Both the position numbers and the translations under genes were made by a program. From assembly GCA_964510315.1 (NCBI GenBank), contig CAZEAP010000009.1:51739-115738 (forward strand): a stretch of 64,000 nt of DNA. Direction: 5' to 3'. This document shows, in pieces, positions 9,025 to 17,767 of the stretch. Numbering within the stretch: position 1 is the first letter of the stretch; every line of letters starts with the position of its first letter. Below the pieces are notes generated by a model. It was not told where the DNA came from, did not search any database, and saw only the letters and a program-made list of their open reading frames with translations. Source of the stretch: CAZEAP01 sp964510315. GTDB lineage: Bacteria; Planctomycetota; Brocadiia; SM23-32.

Positions 9025-10225
9025 CAGGCTCCGCTTCCTCTCCCGAGTCGTTTATCAGTTCGCTCAACAGGCTCTCGTCCAAGCCCTTCTCCGGTGTCAC
9101 GGCCGGTCCGGAGTCCTCCTCGCTCTCATCCGGGCTTTCCGAACCTTCCGAGGCCACGTTGACCAGTTCATCGATGAAATCATGGTCTTCCACGCCGTGG
9201 ACCGGCGCGACCTCGGGCTCGGGGCTTTCCTCCACCTCCTGCTCGGCTTCTCGCCCGGCGGCGACCAGGTCTTCAAGCAGACCTTCCCCCTCGGGCTCTT
9301 CGGCGGCGAGGAACTCGGCGGTTCCAGTCCCCATCTCAGCACCGGCTGTGGCCAGGCGCTCCTTCCTGGCCTCCCTCACGACCTCCAGGAAGTATTCCTC
9401 CAGGCGCCGGGTGGGGGCGCTTACGTCAATCTGGGCATCTCCGCCCGCCGACTCCCGAATAACGTTGCGTATTTTCTCCACGGCACGGGAGTCCAGCCGG
9501 GGCGCCCGTATCTGCGTCCTCTCTGCCGCGACCAGCAGCTTCTCCACCGGCCCCAGGGCGCGTTGCTTGCCCCCGTAAAGTATCGCGATGCGGTCGCAGA
9601 CTTCCTCCACGTCGGCCAGCAAGTGGCTGCAGAGAAATATCGTCTTACCCCGATCCCGGAGGGTCAGGATCAGGTCTTTCATCTCTCGCGCGCCTACCGG
9701 GTCCAGTCCAGTTGTCGGCTCGTCCAGGATCAGCAGGTCGGGGTCGTTGATCAGCGACTGAGCGAGGCCGATGCGCCGGGCCATGCCCTTGGAGTACTCG
9801 CCCACCGGGCGCATCCGCGCCCTCTTCAGCCCCACCATGTCGATGAGCGCCTCGGCGCGTCGCCGTCGTTCCGAACGGGCGAGGCCGAACAGGCGGGCGA
9901 AGAAGTCCAGAGTTTCCTCCGCGTTCAGGTACGAGTAGAGATTGGACTCCTCGGGCATGTAGCCAACGCGCTGTTTTACGTCCACCTCTCGCGGGCTGCG
10001 GCCGAAAAGCCGGACCGCGCCGTTGGTCGGGAACAGCAAGCCCAGCACAATGCGCACCGTAGTGGTCTTGCCCGAGCCGTTGGGCCCGAGCAGTCCGAAG
10101 ACCTCTCCCCGCTTGACGTCGAGGTTCAGCCCGTCCACGGCCTTCACGCGGTCTCGTCCCCAGAAGTCGCGGAACACTTTGGTCAGCTCAATGATCTCCA
10201 ACACGTTGCTGTCAGTCTTCGGCAT
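9008..10225 (-). CDS. ABC transporter ATP-binding protein with acidic C-terminal tail
   Basis: Nucleotide-binding subunit that powers the neighbouring ABC-2 permeases. It shows Walker A GPNGSGKT (47-54), signature SKGMARR (145-151, the variant typical of ABC-2/NatA-like exporters), Walker B LLILDEPTTGLDP (164-176) and the switch His in FLCSHLLADVEEVCD. The core ends near residue 300; the last 100 residues are strongly acidic (runs of Glu/Asp, ending DSGEEAEPDEEDQ), which is unusual for the family. ATG start with GAGAGGAG upstream. The P-type ATPase gene ends 45 bp upstream on the same strand. Confidence 0.9.
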   Translation of the reverse strand: MPKTDSNVLEIIELTKVFRDFWGRDRVKAVDGLNLDVKRGEVFGLLGPNGSGKTTTVRIVLGLLFPTNGAVRLFGRSPREVDVKQRVGYMPEESNLYSYLNAEETLDFFARLFGLARSERRRRAEALIDMVGLKRARMRPVGEYSKGMARRIGLAQSLINDPDLLILDEPTTGLDPVGAREMKDLILTLRDRGKTIFLCSHLLADVEEVCDRIAILYGGKQRALGPVEKLLVAAERTQIRAPRLDSRAVEKIRNVIRESAGGDAQIDVSAPTRRLEEYFLEVVREARKERLATAGAEMGTGTAEFLAAEEPEGEGLLEDLVAAGREAEQEVEESPEPEVAPVHGVEDHDFIDELVNVASEGSESPDESEEDSGPAVTPEKGLDESLLSELINDSGEEAEPDEEDQ

Positions 10226-10270
10226 ATCGCTCCTCTCGGCTTACCGCCGCAAAGAAGTGGCAGTTTCGCC

Positions 10271-12256
10271 TCACGCCGTTGCCACCGGCACGGGTTTGGC
10301 CGTATCTACCGCCCTGCCCGAATAAGGCGCCAGGTTCTCGCCGAACCGCACCAGCCTTGCGCTGTTGAAGATAACGATGAAGGAGCCCACGTTGTGCAGC
10401 ACCGCCGCAATCACCGGCTCCAGGAAGCCCAGTCCGGCCAGCACCAGGCCGACGACTACGAACACGGCCGCAAAGATGAGGTTCTGGACAATCACCGTGC
10501 GCAGTCGCCTGGAAAGTCGCACCAGGAAAGGCAGGCGACTGAGGTCCTCGGTCATCAGGGCGATCGAAGCGCTGTTGATAGCTACGTCACTGCCGGCCGC
10601 CCCCATGGCGATCCCCAAATCGCCGGCGGCCAGGGCCGGAGCGTCGTTGACGCCGTCGCCGACCACGGCAACCGTGTGGCCTTCGTCCCGGAGCATCTCT
10701 ACCAGTCGCAGCTTCTGCTCCGGGAGACACTCGCCCTGGACATCGGTGCAGCCCAGCTCGCCGGCCACTTTCTTAGCTACGCTCCATCGGTCGCCGGTGA
10801 GCATCGAGAGCCTCTTGACGCCCAGCTCCCGCAGCTCGGCCGTGGACTGTTGGGCCTCCGGGCGGGTTTTGTCCTCCAGGCCCAGCCATCCGATGCAGCG
10901 GCCGTCCTTTGCCACGTAGAGCATGCTCATTGCCCCGGTAGCGGCCTCGTGTTTCTCGCCGCGGATGTCGGAAAGGTCCAGCCCCTGGTCCTCCAGGAAG
11001 CTCGCCCTGCCAATGATTACGCGGCTGTCGCCGAGGGTGCCCACCACGCCTTTGCCCGGGGTCTCTTTGAAATTGCGGACATTCTTCAGCGGCAGATTGG
11101 CCCGCTCCGCAACCCGGGCGACCGCCTGCGCGACCGGGTGGCGTGAGTGCTGCTCGACGCTGGCCGCCGCCTCCAGAAGCTCTGCCCCGTCCACGTCCTC
11201 CAGCGGGGACATGCGCGTGACGGTCAGGGCACCGGTGGTCAGCGTTCCTGTCTTGTCGAACACAACGGCGGTTATGTCCCCGGCGGCCTCCAGGTGGCCG
11301 ACGTTCTTGATGAGGATGCCCAGGCGGGCCGCCGCCGAGAGTCCGGCCACCATGGCCGTGGGGGTGGCAAGCACAAAGGCGCAGGGACAGGCTATGACCA
11401 GCACACTGACCGAACGCTCGTACTGTCCGGTGAACATGTAGACCACGAAGGCGATCATCAGCACCAGCGGCGTATACCAGGCCGCATAGCGATCGATCAG
11501 TTGCATGAAGGGGGTCTTCGTCTTCTCGGCTTCCAGGATGAGTTTCTTGACCTTGCCGAGGGTGGTGTCCTCGCCGGTGCGGGTGACTTCCACTTCGATC
11601 GATCCGGTCAGGTTGTGGGTGCCGGCAAACACCTCGTCACCTTCCAGTTTGTCGGCAGGCACCGACTCGCCCGTGATAGTGGCCTCGTTGATGGTGCTCT
11701 CCCCGTCCACGATGCGGCCGTCGGCGGGGACACGGTCGCCCGGGCGAATCCGCACGTGGTCTCCCGTGTTCAACTCCGCCACGGGAACGGTTTCCCCGCC
11801 GACCAGTTCGGCAGTGGGGGGAGTGAGGGTCATCAGTTTCTCCACCGACTCACGAGCCCCGGCGGCCGTCTGCCGTTCGATGAGGGTTGCCAGCATCATG
11901 AAGAAGGCAACGATTCCGGCCACTTTATAGCCGCCCGCCTCGGCCGCTTCTCCGGCCGCGGCCTCTCCGGTGCTGCCGAGGGCGAAGGCTGCGATGACGG
12001 CCACGGCCACGAGCACCGTCATGTGCATGCGGCCCCGCCTGACCTCACGAATGGCACCCAGGATGATGGGAGTCGCCAGGATCAAGGCACCGATGAGGGC
12101 GCTGATGTCGGCGATGGCGCTCTTCTCAAACAGGAAGTAGTCAGCAATGTAGGCGTTCAGCACAATGACGCCGCCGATGAAGGTGACGATCAACTGCGTC
12201 TGCACGGAGCCGACGTGGGAATGTTCCAGTCCGCCTGCTGAGTTTGTGTCGGCCAC
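10271..12256 (-). CDS. Heavy-metal translocating P1B-type ATPase without N-terminal metal-binding domain
   Basis: Inner-membrane ion pump. Conserved elements: TGES (195-198, actuator), CPC (290-292, transmembrane metal site), DKTGT (334-338, phosphorylated Asp), SRHP (371-374), MLTGD and GDGVNDAPAL. It lacks an N-terminal HMA domain or CxxC; the N-terminus holds only HSH. The last transmembrane region reads HNVGSFIVIFNSARL, with Asn where Zn/Cd pumps have DxG, so metal specificity cannot be assigned. GTG start behind GGAGGAG, only 2 bp after the SPFH stop. Location among three SPFH proteins and an ABC system suggests a role in membrane homeostasis rather than a stand-alone resistance gene. 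Confidence 0.9.
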   Translation of the reverse strand: MADTNSAGGLEHSHVGSVQTQLIVTFIGGVIVLNAYIADYFLFEKSAIADISALIGALILATPIILGAIREVRRGRMHMTVLVAVAVIAAFALGSTGEAAAGEAAEAGGYKVAGIVAFFMMLATLIERQTAAGARESVEKLMTLTPPTAELVGGETVPVAELNTGDHVRIRPGDRVPADGRIVDGESTINEATITGESVPADKLEGDEVFAGTHNLTGSIEVEVTRTGEDTTLGKVKKLILEAEKTKTPFMQLIDRYAAWYTPLVLMIAFVVYMFTGQYERSVSVLVIACPCAFVLATPTAMVAGLSAAARLGILIKNVGHLEAAGDITAVVFDKTGTLTTGALTVTRMSPLEDVDGAELLEAAASVEQHSRHPVAQAVARVAERANLPLKNVRNFKETPGKGVVGTLGDSRVIIGRASFLEDQGLDLSDIRGEKHEAATGAMSMLYVAKDGRCIGWLGLEDKTRPEAQQSTAELRELGVKRLSMLTGDRWSVAKKVAGELGCTDVQGECLPEQKLRLVEMLRDEGHTVAVVGDGVNDAPALAAGDLGIAMGAAGSDVAINSASIALMTEDLSRLPFLVRLSRRLRTVIVQNLIFAAVFVVVGLVLAGLGFLEPVIAAVLHNVGSFIVIFNSARLVRFGENLAPYSGRAVDTAKPVPVATA

Positions 12257-12258
12257 TT

Positions 12259-13464
12259 TTACTCCTCCTTCTCAAACCGATAGGTTTTCGGCATGATGGA
12301 CCCGGCTGTGGAGGCTTCCTCCTGGCGCGCTCCGGTCGCGGCCTGTCTTTCCAGCATCAGCCGGAGTTCGCGCTGTGTGTCGTCGCTCCCCTTGTGCAGA
12401 ACAATCCCGCCCGGAGAATAACCCATGACCTCCTCCAGGGCCCTGTGGTAGAAACGGTCCAGCAAAATGGTGCTGACCGCCGGGCTCTGATTGTAGATGG
12501 GCAGCAATTTCTCCAGCGTCTGGGCATCCGCCCTGGCGTTCCGCACCAGGCGTTCTTTGTAACCTCGGGCAGTGGCGATTATCTCGGCCTCCCGCGCCTT
12601 GCCGTCGTTGAGGATCTCCTGTGCGACGGTTTTGCCCTGGTGTTCGAGCTGATTGCGCATACTGGCGGCGTTTTGGGCCTCGGTGAAGGCCCTGCTTACA
12701 TTTCCCGGTTCGCTGGGATTCTTGAGGCCGCTTTTCTCCATGGCCTCAACCGTGATGACCTTCACTCCGAGAGGCACACCGGCTTCCTTTTCAAACCGGT
12801 CCAGTCGGCTGCGAAGTTCACGTTCGATGCCGCTGAAAAGACCCTTTCGTTCTATCACGTCCATCGCGCTCATGGTGCCAACCACTTTACACGTGGCGGC
12901 CTGCAGGCACCGCCGGAGGATCTCCTCCGGTTTCTTCACACCAAACCCGTAGGCCAGCGCCCCTTCCAGGTCCGAACTGACCTTGTAGCGTGTTCGCAGC
13001 TTGAGATGGATGATGTTGACATCGCCGGTCAGCACGTAGCCGTCCTCTCGCATGTCCAGCTTGGGGCGGACCAGCACCTGGCCGGTTTTGGGGTTTCCGG
13101 TCCAGAACTGCTCGCTCAGTTCAAGGACCTTCTCCCCCGTGTAGACGTCCACCTTCTCTTCCCAGGGCCAGCGGAAGTGCAGGCCACTGCCCGGGCGTAT
13201 GACCCACTTGTTGTCCACCGGGACCAGCCTGCCGAAACTGAGCTTGAAGCATAGCTGTGACGGATGGACGCTGAAGACACCTTTCAGCAGGTAGGCCAGC
13301 AACATAATGATGATGGCCACCTTCAAGAAGAAGAAGCTGGTCTTCAGGGCGTCTTCGAGCGCCCTGGTGGCCGTTTCCTCCGGCGCGGCCTCCTCCGCCG
13401 GCTCTTCGGCGTCCGCCTCTTCGGGGAGCCGCTCCTCTTCTTCGTGGTAGTCGTCCTGAGCCAT
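12259..13464 (-). CDS. SPFH/band-7 protein, HflK-like (third of three)
   Basis: A 401-aa type II membrane protein: an acidic N-terminus (about 1-40, Glu-rich), one transmembrane helix (about 47-64, FFLKVAIIIMLLAYLLKG), a band-7/SPFH domain (about 66-300, with VFSVHPSQLCFKLSFGR and RPGSGLHFRWPWEEKVDV) and a coiled-coil C-terminus with FTEAQNAASMRNQLEHQGK. In E. coli HflK and HflC form a large complex around the FtsH protease; here no ftsH is in the window. The ATG at 13464 has GGAGA upstream and lies 3 bp after the HflC-like stop. It is followed 2 bp later by the P-type ATPase start. Confidence 0.85.
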   Translation of the reverse strand: MAQDDYHEEEERLPEEADAEEPAEEAAPEETATRALEDALKTSFFFLKVAIIIMLLAYLLKGVFSVHPSQLCFKLSFGRLVPVDNKWVIRPGSGLHFRWPWEEKVDVYTGEKVLELSEQFWTGNPKTGQVLVRPKLDMREDGYVLTGDVNIIHLKLRTRYKVSSDLEGALAYGFGVKKPEEILRRCLQAATCKVVGTMSAMDVIERKGLFSGIERELRSRLDRFEKEAGVPLGVKVITVEAMEKSGLKNPSEPGNVSRAFTEAQNAASMRNQLEHQGKTVAQEILNDGKAREAEIIATARGYKERLVRNARADAQTLEKLLPIYNQSPAVSTILLDRFYHRALEEVMGYSPGGIVLHKGSDDTQRELRLMLERQAATGARQEEASTAGSIMPKTYRFEKEE

Positions 13465-13467
13465 GGG

Positions 13468-14532
13468 TTATTTCTCCGCAGAAGGGTTCAGCCCTGTAGC
13501 AACTTCCTCTATCTCTTCGAGGCCGGGGACCTGCTGCGAGGGCTTCTCCCCGACGCGCTGTTCCAACAGGCTGAAGGGCTCCGTCTTTGTGCTGATAACG
13601 AAGGTCACCGGGCTTCCGCTCCGGGCGGCGCCGGCGGCGATCGTACGAATGGCTTCCAGTCGCCGCAGGAACACGGCCAGCTCCTGGTCCTTGGCGAAGG
13701 TGTCGTAGAAGCGGGCGGCTTCCGCCTCGCCTCGCGCACGGATTTTCTTGGCCTCGGCCTGGGCCTGGGCGACGATCTTGTCGCGTTCCTCTTTGGCTTC
13801 GGCCTCGATGGTGCGCCGCAGTCGCTGGCCTTCGGCCCGCAGGGTCTCCGCGACGCGCATGCGTTCGGCCTGCATGCGCATGAAGACCGCCTGGGTGGTC
13901 TGCTGCGGCAGGGTGATCCAGCTTATGCCCATCGAGCAGACCCGGATGCCATAGGGGCTTTCCGCGGTGGTGAGGCTCTTTTTGACGCTCTGGAATATCT
14001 CCTGCTCGATCTGGTCGAATTCCAGCTCCTCCGGGTCGGTGTTGACCACGTCGTTGAGCGTATGTCGCCCGAAGACCACGCCGCTTTGATTACTGATGAT
14101 CTCCTTCAGGCGCTTTTTAGCCTCTTCTTCGTCGCTTTTGAGGCTGCGTTCGAACGCGACCGGGTCCACCACCTGCCAGGTGGCATATACCCGGGGGATG
14201 ATCTGGTTGTCGTCCGGCAGTTGCTGCTGGGTGAGCGGGCCATCCAGGGTGCGGATGCGCTGGTCGTAGTGGACTACTCTATCAACCGGCCAGGGAAGCT
14301 TGATGAACCAACCAGCCCGTTCCACGACTTCAGCTCCGGTCTCGCCAGGGACAATCTTCTGCGTGCCCCCCTCCCCGGCGAGTCCAATGTTTGGTTTGAT
14401 GACCTTCTTCACCTTGTTGAATCGGTAGAGGACGACCATCTCGTCCATCCGGACGCTGAAGACGAACTGGCTCAGCAAGAGCCCGATGCAGACGGCTGCC
14501 ACTACGGCTATGGTAAGTTTGCTTTCCTTCAT
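13468..14532 (-). CDS. SPFH/band-7 protein, HflC-like (second of three)
   Basis: A 354-aa membrane-anchored SPFH protein. An N-terminal helix (about 6-27) is followed by FSVRMDEMVVLYRFNK, the band-7 domain with GWFIKLPWPVDRVVHYDQRI, and an Ala/Glu/Arg-rich helix (AEGQRLRRTIEAEAKEERDK) typical of HflC, ending with EPFSLLEQ. I prefer the ATG at 14532: it has GGAGGAG at 14540-14546 and an 8-nt spacing, and sits 4 bp past the upstream stop; an earlier in-frame start at 14556 lies inside the previous gene. Probably forms hetero-oligomers with its two SPFH neighbours. Confidence 0.85.
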   Translation of the reverse strand: MKESKLTIAVVAAVCIGLLLSQFVFSVRMDEMVVLYRFNKVKKVIKPNIGLAGEGGTQKIVPGETGAEVVERAGWFIKLPWPVDRVVHYDQRIRTLDGPLTQQQLPDDNQIIPRVYATWQVVDPVAFERSLKSDEEEAKKRLKEIISNQSGVVFGRHTLNDVVNTDPEELEFDQIEQEIFQSVKKSLTTAESPYGIRVCSMGISWITLPQQTTQAVFMRMQAERMRVAETLRAEGQRLRRTIEAEAKEERDKIVAQAQAEAKKIRARGEAEAARFYDTFAKDQELAVFLRRLEAIRTIAAGAARSGSPVTFVISTKTEPFSLLEQRVGEKPSQQVPGLEEIEEVATGLNPSAEK

Positions 14533-14536
14533 CTGT

Positions 14537-16585
14537 TTACTCCTCCGCGACGTCAAGGTCCAAAAGCTGGGGACGCAGTCGTTCCTGCATGTCGATTATG
14601 TCAACCTCGCTGGCCGTCACCGGCACAACGTAGATCTTCTGGTCACTCAAGGCCCGCTCCACGTTCTCGAAATAGCGCCGGAACCGGTAAACCATGGGAG
14701 CTTTCTTATACGCCTGAAGCTGCACCAGGAACTGGTCCTTCTCCGCCTCGGCATTGGCAAGGGTCTTGGCTGAATAGCCTTCGGCCTGGGAAACCCTCTC
14801 CGCCTTGTGAGCCTTGGCACCTTGGACCATCTGGGCCTGCGCAATCTCCCCCGCCAGGACCGCCGAATGTTTCTCCTCCAGCGCAGTTACCACGTCCTCG
14901 TAGGCGCCGGCAGTGTCGGGGGGCGGATGCACCGCCGCGATGCCCACGAAGATCACCTCCACCCCCAGGTCCTTTTCCGCCACAGCCCGGCGGACCATCT
15001 GCTCGAATCTCTCCACGGTCTCGCCGCGCTCCTGGGCAATCCATTTGATGAAATCTTGAGTGGCCGCAATGCGGCACAAAGCCCTGAAGGCAAGCTTCCT
15101 CAGGTGCTCCTCCGTGTCGGCCTGCTGATAGGTGTACTGGAAGACGGCCTTTTCATCGACCATCCCATCTGCTTTCTGCCGAACTCGGAAGTGAATCTCC
15201 CCCACCACTCGGGCCAGGTTTACCTCGGGAGCTTCGGCCACGGCCTCGGACACAGGGAGCACTTCGGCGGCCTGTTCCTCCGCCAACTCTTCGACTTTCT
15301 TGACCACCGACTCCTCTGGAATGTCCTTCTGTTCCTCTTGGGTGGCCGCCATACTGGGCACCAGAAAATTCGCCTCGAACCCGATGGCCGGGTCAATGTG
15401 GCGCTCTCGCCACAGGATCACGTCCGGATCTTCCATGGTGGCGATTCCCTTGGCCATGTGCTGACTCTCTTCCGGGTAATATATCTTCCCCACGTCGACG
15501 CTCTGCACCTTATAGGCGGGGACCGTGCGGGTCACCGCGAAAGGCCAGGGCCACTTCAGGTGGAAACCCGGTTGGAAGACGCTGGCCGGCAGTCCTCGGG
15601 CGGCGTCGGCCTTGCTCACGTAAGGCGTACCCAGGGTCTCAACGAAAGCCACTTCGTATGGGTCCACCACCACCAGGGCCGAAAGCAGCCAAAGCGCCAA
15701 CAACTGGATCAACACCAGGGGCACGATGGCCCGTTCCATGAATCGGTAGAACCAGGTCTCCGAGACCTTGAAGCCGAACTGATAGTCCAGCGTCGAGGCC
15801 ACCGTCTTCAGCACGCCGCCGGGCTCCGCGAACAGGCCGAGAAGCCGACTGTCGTAGGGAGGCCGCCGTTCCTGCCCCGGAACGCGCGGACGGTAGATGT
15901 CCAGCACCAGGTTCAGCAGCAGCTCCACCCCCACCAGGCTCATGATGGCGGGTATGGCGTAGGTGACGACCGTTTCGCCCCAGGTCACGTCGAAATGGTA
16001 AAGCGCCATCGAGATGGCGATAAGAACGCAGGCGATGACGTTGCCCAACACGTACCCGCCAGCCGCGCGCAACAGGCGGAACCGGGGGCTCTGGGCAAGG
16101 CCTGCCGAGTACTTGCCAATCAGGAAGCCGCCGAATGCGATGAACACCATCCCCACCGCCACAACCACGGGCTGGGCCACGGTCAGCGCCGCGGAGGCGA
16201 ACGCCGCGCTAAGGACCCGGTAGGCCAGAAACAGCAACCCGGCGCTGAGCGCGACAGTGATGACGGGGATTGCGTACCTCTCGAAGATCAGCAGGGCCCG
16301 GCTGGCCCGCATGGTGTCCAGTTCCGTCTCTTCGAATATCTCTTCGCTCAAGCGGGTTTCTTTGAGCTGTTCGAGTTCCTCCCTTTCCTCGCGTGCGAGG
16401 CGTCGCTGGCGGCCGTGCACAAGCACAGCCGCCCAGACCACCAGACCTACCGCCAGGTGCCACATCTCGGCCGTTACGGCCCGACTCCCGCTTTGAACGC
16501 TCAGCACCCAGCAGGTCAGCGCGAAGATCGCCTGCAGCACCAGCCCCACCAGGGCCGTGTATTCCAGCTTCTTCGGATTAGCCAT
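14537..16585 (-). CDS. Polytopic SPFH/band-7 protein, HflK-like (first of three)
   Basis: An unusual 682-aa HflK-type protein. About 300 residues with some seven hydrophobic segments (about 11-30, 42-58, 105-125, 134-157, 175-197, 205-227, 286-308) precede the SPFH domain, which starts at VVDPYEVAFVETLG and includes FQPGFHLKWPWPFAVTR. The C-terminal part has AQMVQGAKAHKAERVSQAEGYSAKTLANAEAEKDQFLVQ-like heptads (given in part), the HflK signature. Ordinary HflK has a single helix and about 400 residues. ATG at 16585 has GAGGAAGG upstream. It heads the trio and ends 4 bp before the HflC-like start. Confidence 0.85.
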   Translation of the reverse strand: MANPKKLEYTALVGLVLQAIFALTCWVLSVQSGSRAVTAEMWHLAVGLVVWAAVLVHGRQRRLAREEREELEQLKETRLSEEIFEETELDTMRASRALLIFERYAIPVITVALSAGLLFLAYRVLSAAFASAALTVAQPVVVAVGMVFIAFGGFLIGKYSAGLAQSPRFRLLRAAGGYVLGNVIACVLIAISMALYHFDVTWGETVVTYAIPAIMSLVGVELLLNLVLDIYRPRVPGQERRPPYDSRLLGLFAEPGGVLKTVASTLDYQFGFKVSETWFYRFMERAIVPLVLIQLLALWLLSALVVVDPYEVAFVETLGTPYVSKADAARGLPASVFQPGFHLKWPWPFAVTRTVPAYKVQSVDVGKIYYPEESQHMAKGIATMEDPDVILWRERHIDPAIGFEANFLVPSMAATQEEQKDIPEESVVKKVEELAEEQAAEVLPVSEAVAEAPEVNLARVVGEIHFRVRQKADGMVDEKAVFQYTYQQADTEEHLRKLAFRALCRIAATQDFIKWIAQERGETVERFEQMVRRAVAEKDLGVEVIFVGIAAVHPPPDTAGAYEDVVTALEEKHSAVLAGEIAQAQMVQGAKAHKAERVSQAEGYSAKTLANAEAEKDQFLVQLQAYKKAPMVYRFRRYFENVERALSDQKIYVVPVTASEVDIIDMQERLRPQLLDLDVAEE

Positions 16586-16668
16586 TTTCTGTGCCTTCCT
16601 CAGCCGTCAGGGGCAGCAAGCACCAAAACCAGAGTCCCGCGCGCCACGCCCGTACTGTGAAGCAATCT

Positions 16669-17649
16669 CTAAACCACTTCTCGCTTCTCGAACAGAAAAG
16701 CCGCCACCATCACCATGGTGGCACAATACCCGACTGCGTAAGCCGCCGCCGTACCCACGTAAGGGAGCGGGATGAAGGGCAGCTCCTGCATCAACTTGTC
16801 GCCCACCCAGAAGACGTGCATGTTGGGAACCACACGCATTGCGGCCCACGCGGCTACCGACTTCTCGGCGAACTGCCCGAATAAAAACTGTGAACTCATC
16901 CCAACGAAAAATACCACGAAACAGGTTATGGCGTTCAGCATAACGTTCAGCCGCGTGGACGCCGCCAGGGCAACCGAACCGATAACCCAGATGCCGAACC
17001 ACAGCAGAAGCGCCGCAACGGCAACCTGCGCGGCATGGCGCTCAAGGAAAACCGAGGGCACCAGCGCAAACTGCCACTCCGAATCCACAACCAGCAGCAT
17101 GCCCATCGCCACGGTGTAAAAAAAGAAGCCGAACAACACCGCGGTGGAGCAGAAATTCCAGTGGTAGAAATAGTTCGCGTAGATACCCACAGCCACGGCC
17201 CCCAGGGCAGGCAGCAACATCGCCAACAGCGCCGGCCAGTCCATCTCCCACGTGGCGCCGCTGGGAACGCCCACGCGCAACGTGTTCAACAGCATGATGG
17301 TCAGAAGGTAGGTAGCCAGCGCCAATGCAGCCGTCATGCCCAGGAATTTGGCGACCACAAATGGCACGCGTCCCACCGGCTTGCTGAGGATGGCGCCGAC
17401 GGTGTGCGCCTCGATCTCGCGGCTGATGATCTGAGTTACGCTCAGGACGGCCAGGGCAAGGCCCAAAAGCATGATGGTGGCAAGACCGACGTCCACCATC
17501 ATCTTCTCCTCCTCCACCATGCTGAACATGGTAACGGCCGGAGAGAAACCGATGAGGACCATCCCTATGGCGAGGACGATGACGTAGACCGGTTGCCGGA
17601 TGATCTCAACGAAGGAGTTCTTCGCGATTGTCCAGATGGCGGAGAGCAA
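16669..17649 (-). CDS. ABC-2 type transporter permease
   Basis: Inner-membrane permease of about 326 aa with six predicted helices and the ABC-2 cytoplasmic motif TQIISREIEAHTVGAILSKPVGR. The first residues SAIWTIAKNSFVEIIRQPVY are a typical start of this family, so I use the TTG at 17649, which has GAAGGA upstream; the frame is open to a GTG at 17742, but the extra 31 residues (Arg/Pro-rich) look non-coding. It has no ATPase of its own nearby and may share the one at 9008-10225. An 83-bp gap separates it from the first SPFH gene. Confidence 0.8.
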   Translation of the reverse strand: MLSAIWTIAKNSFVEIIRQPVYVIVLAIGMVLIGFSPAVTMFSMVEEEKMMVDVGLATIMLLGLALAVLSVTQIISREIEAHTVGAILSKPVGRVPFVVAKFLGMTAALALATYLLTIMLLNTLRVGVPSGATWEMDWPALLAMLLPALGAVAVGIYANYFYHWNFCSTAVLFGFFFYTVAMGMLLVVDSEWQFALVPSVFLERHAAQVAVAALLLWFGIWVIGSVALAASTRLNVMLNAITCFVVFFVGMSSQFLFGQFAEKSVAAWAAMRVVPNMHVFWVGDKLMQELPFIPLPYVGTAAAYAVGYCATMVMVAAFLFEKREVV

Positions 17650-17767
17650 GCCGGTCCTTCTTTCTTGGAAAGCTGTCGAACCCGCGGTGGGACTCCGTCT
17701 TTTCTCCGTCGGCTTAGTGCGCCGAGGCGCGCAAAAGTTCACCGGGTTTTCCGTCCGGTCGCCAGCT

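Noticed and set aside
9182..11146. 654-aa frame on the plus strand opposite the ABC ATPase and P-type ATPase
   Set aside because: Shadow of two well-supported genes; low-complexity sequence without family features.
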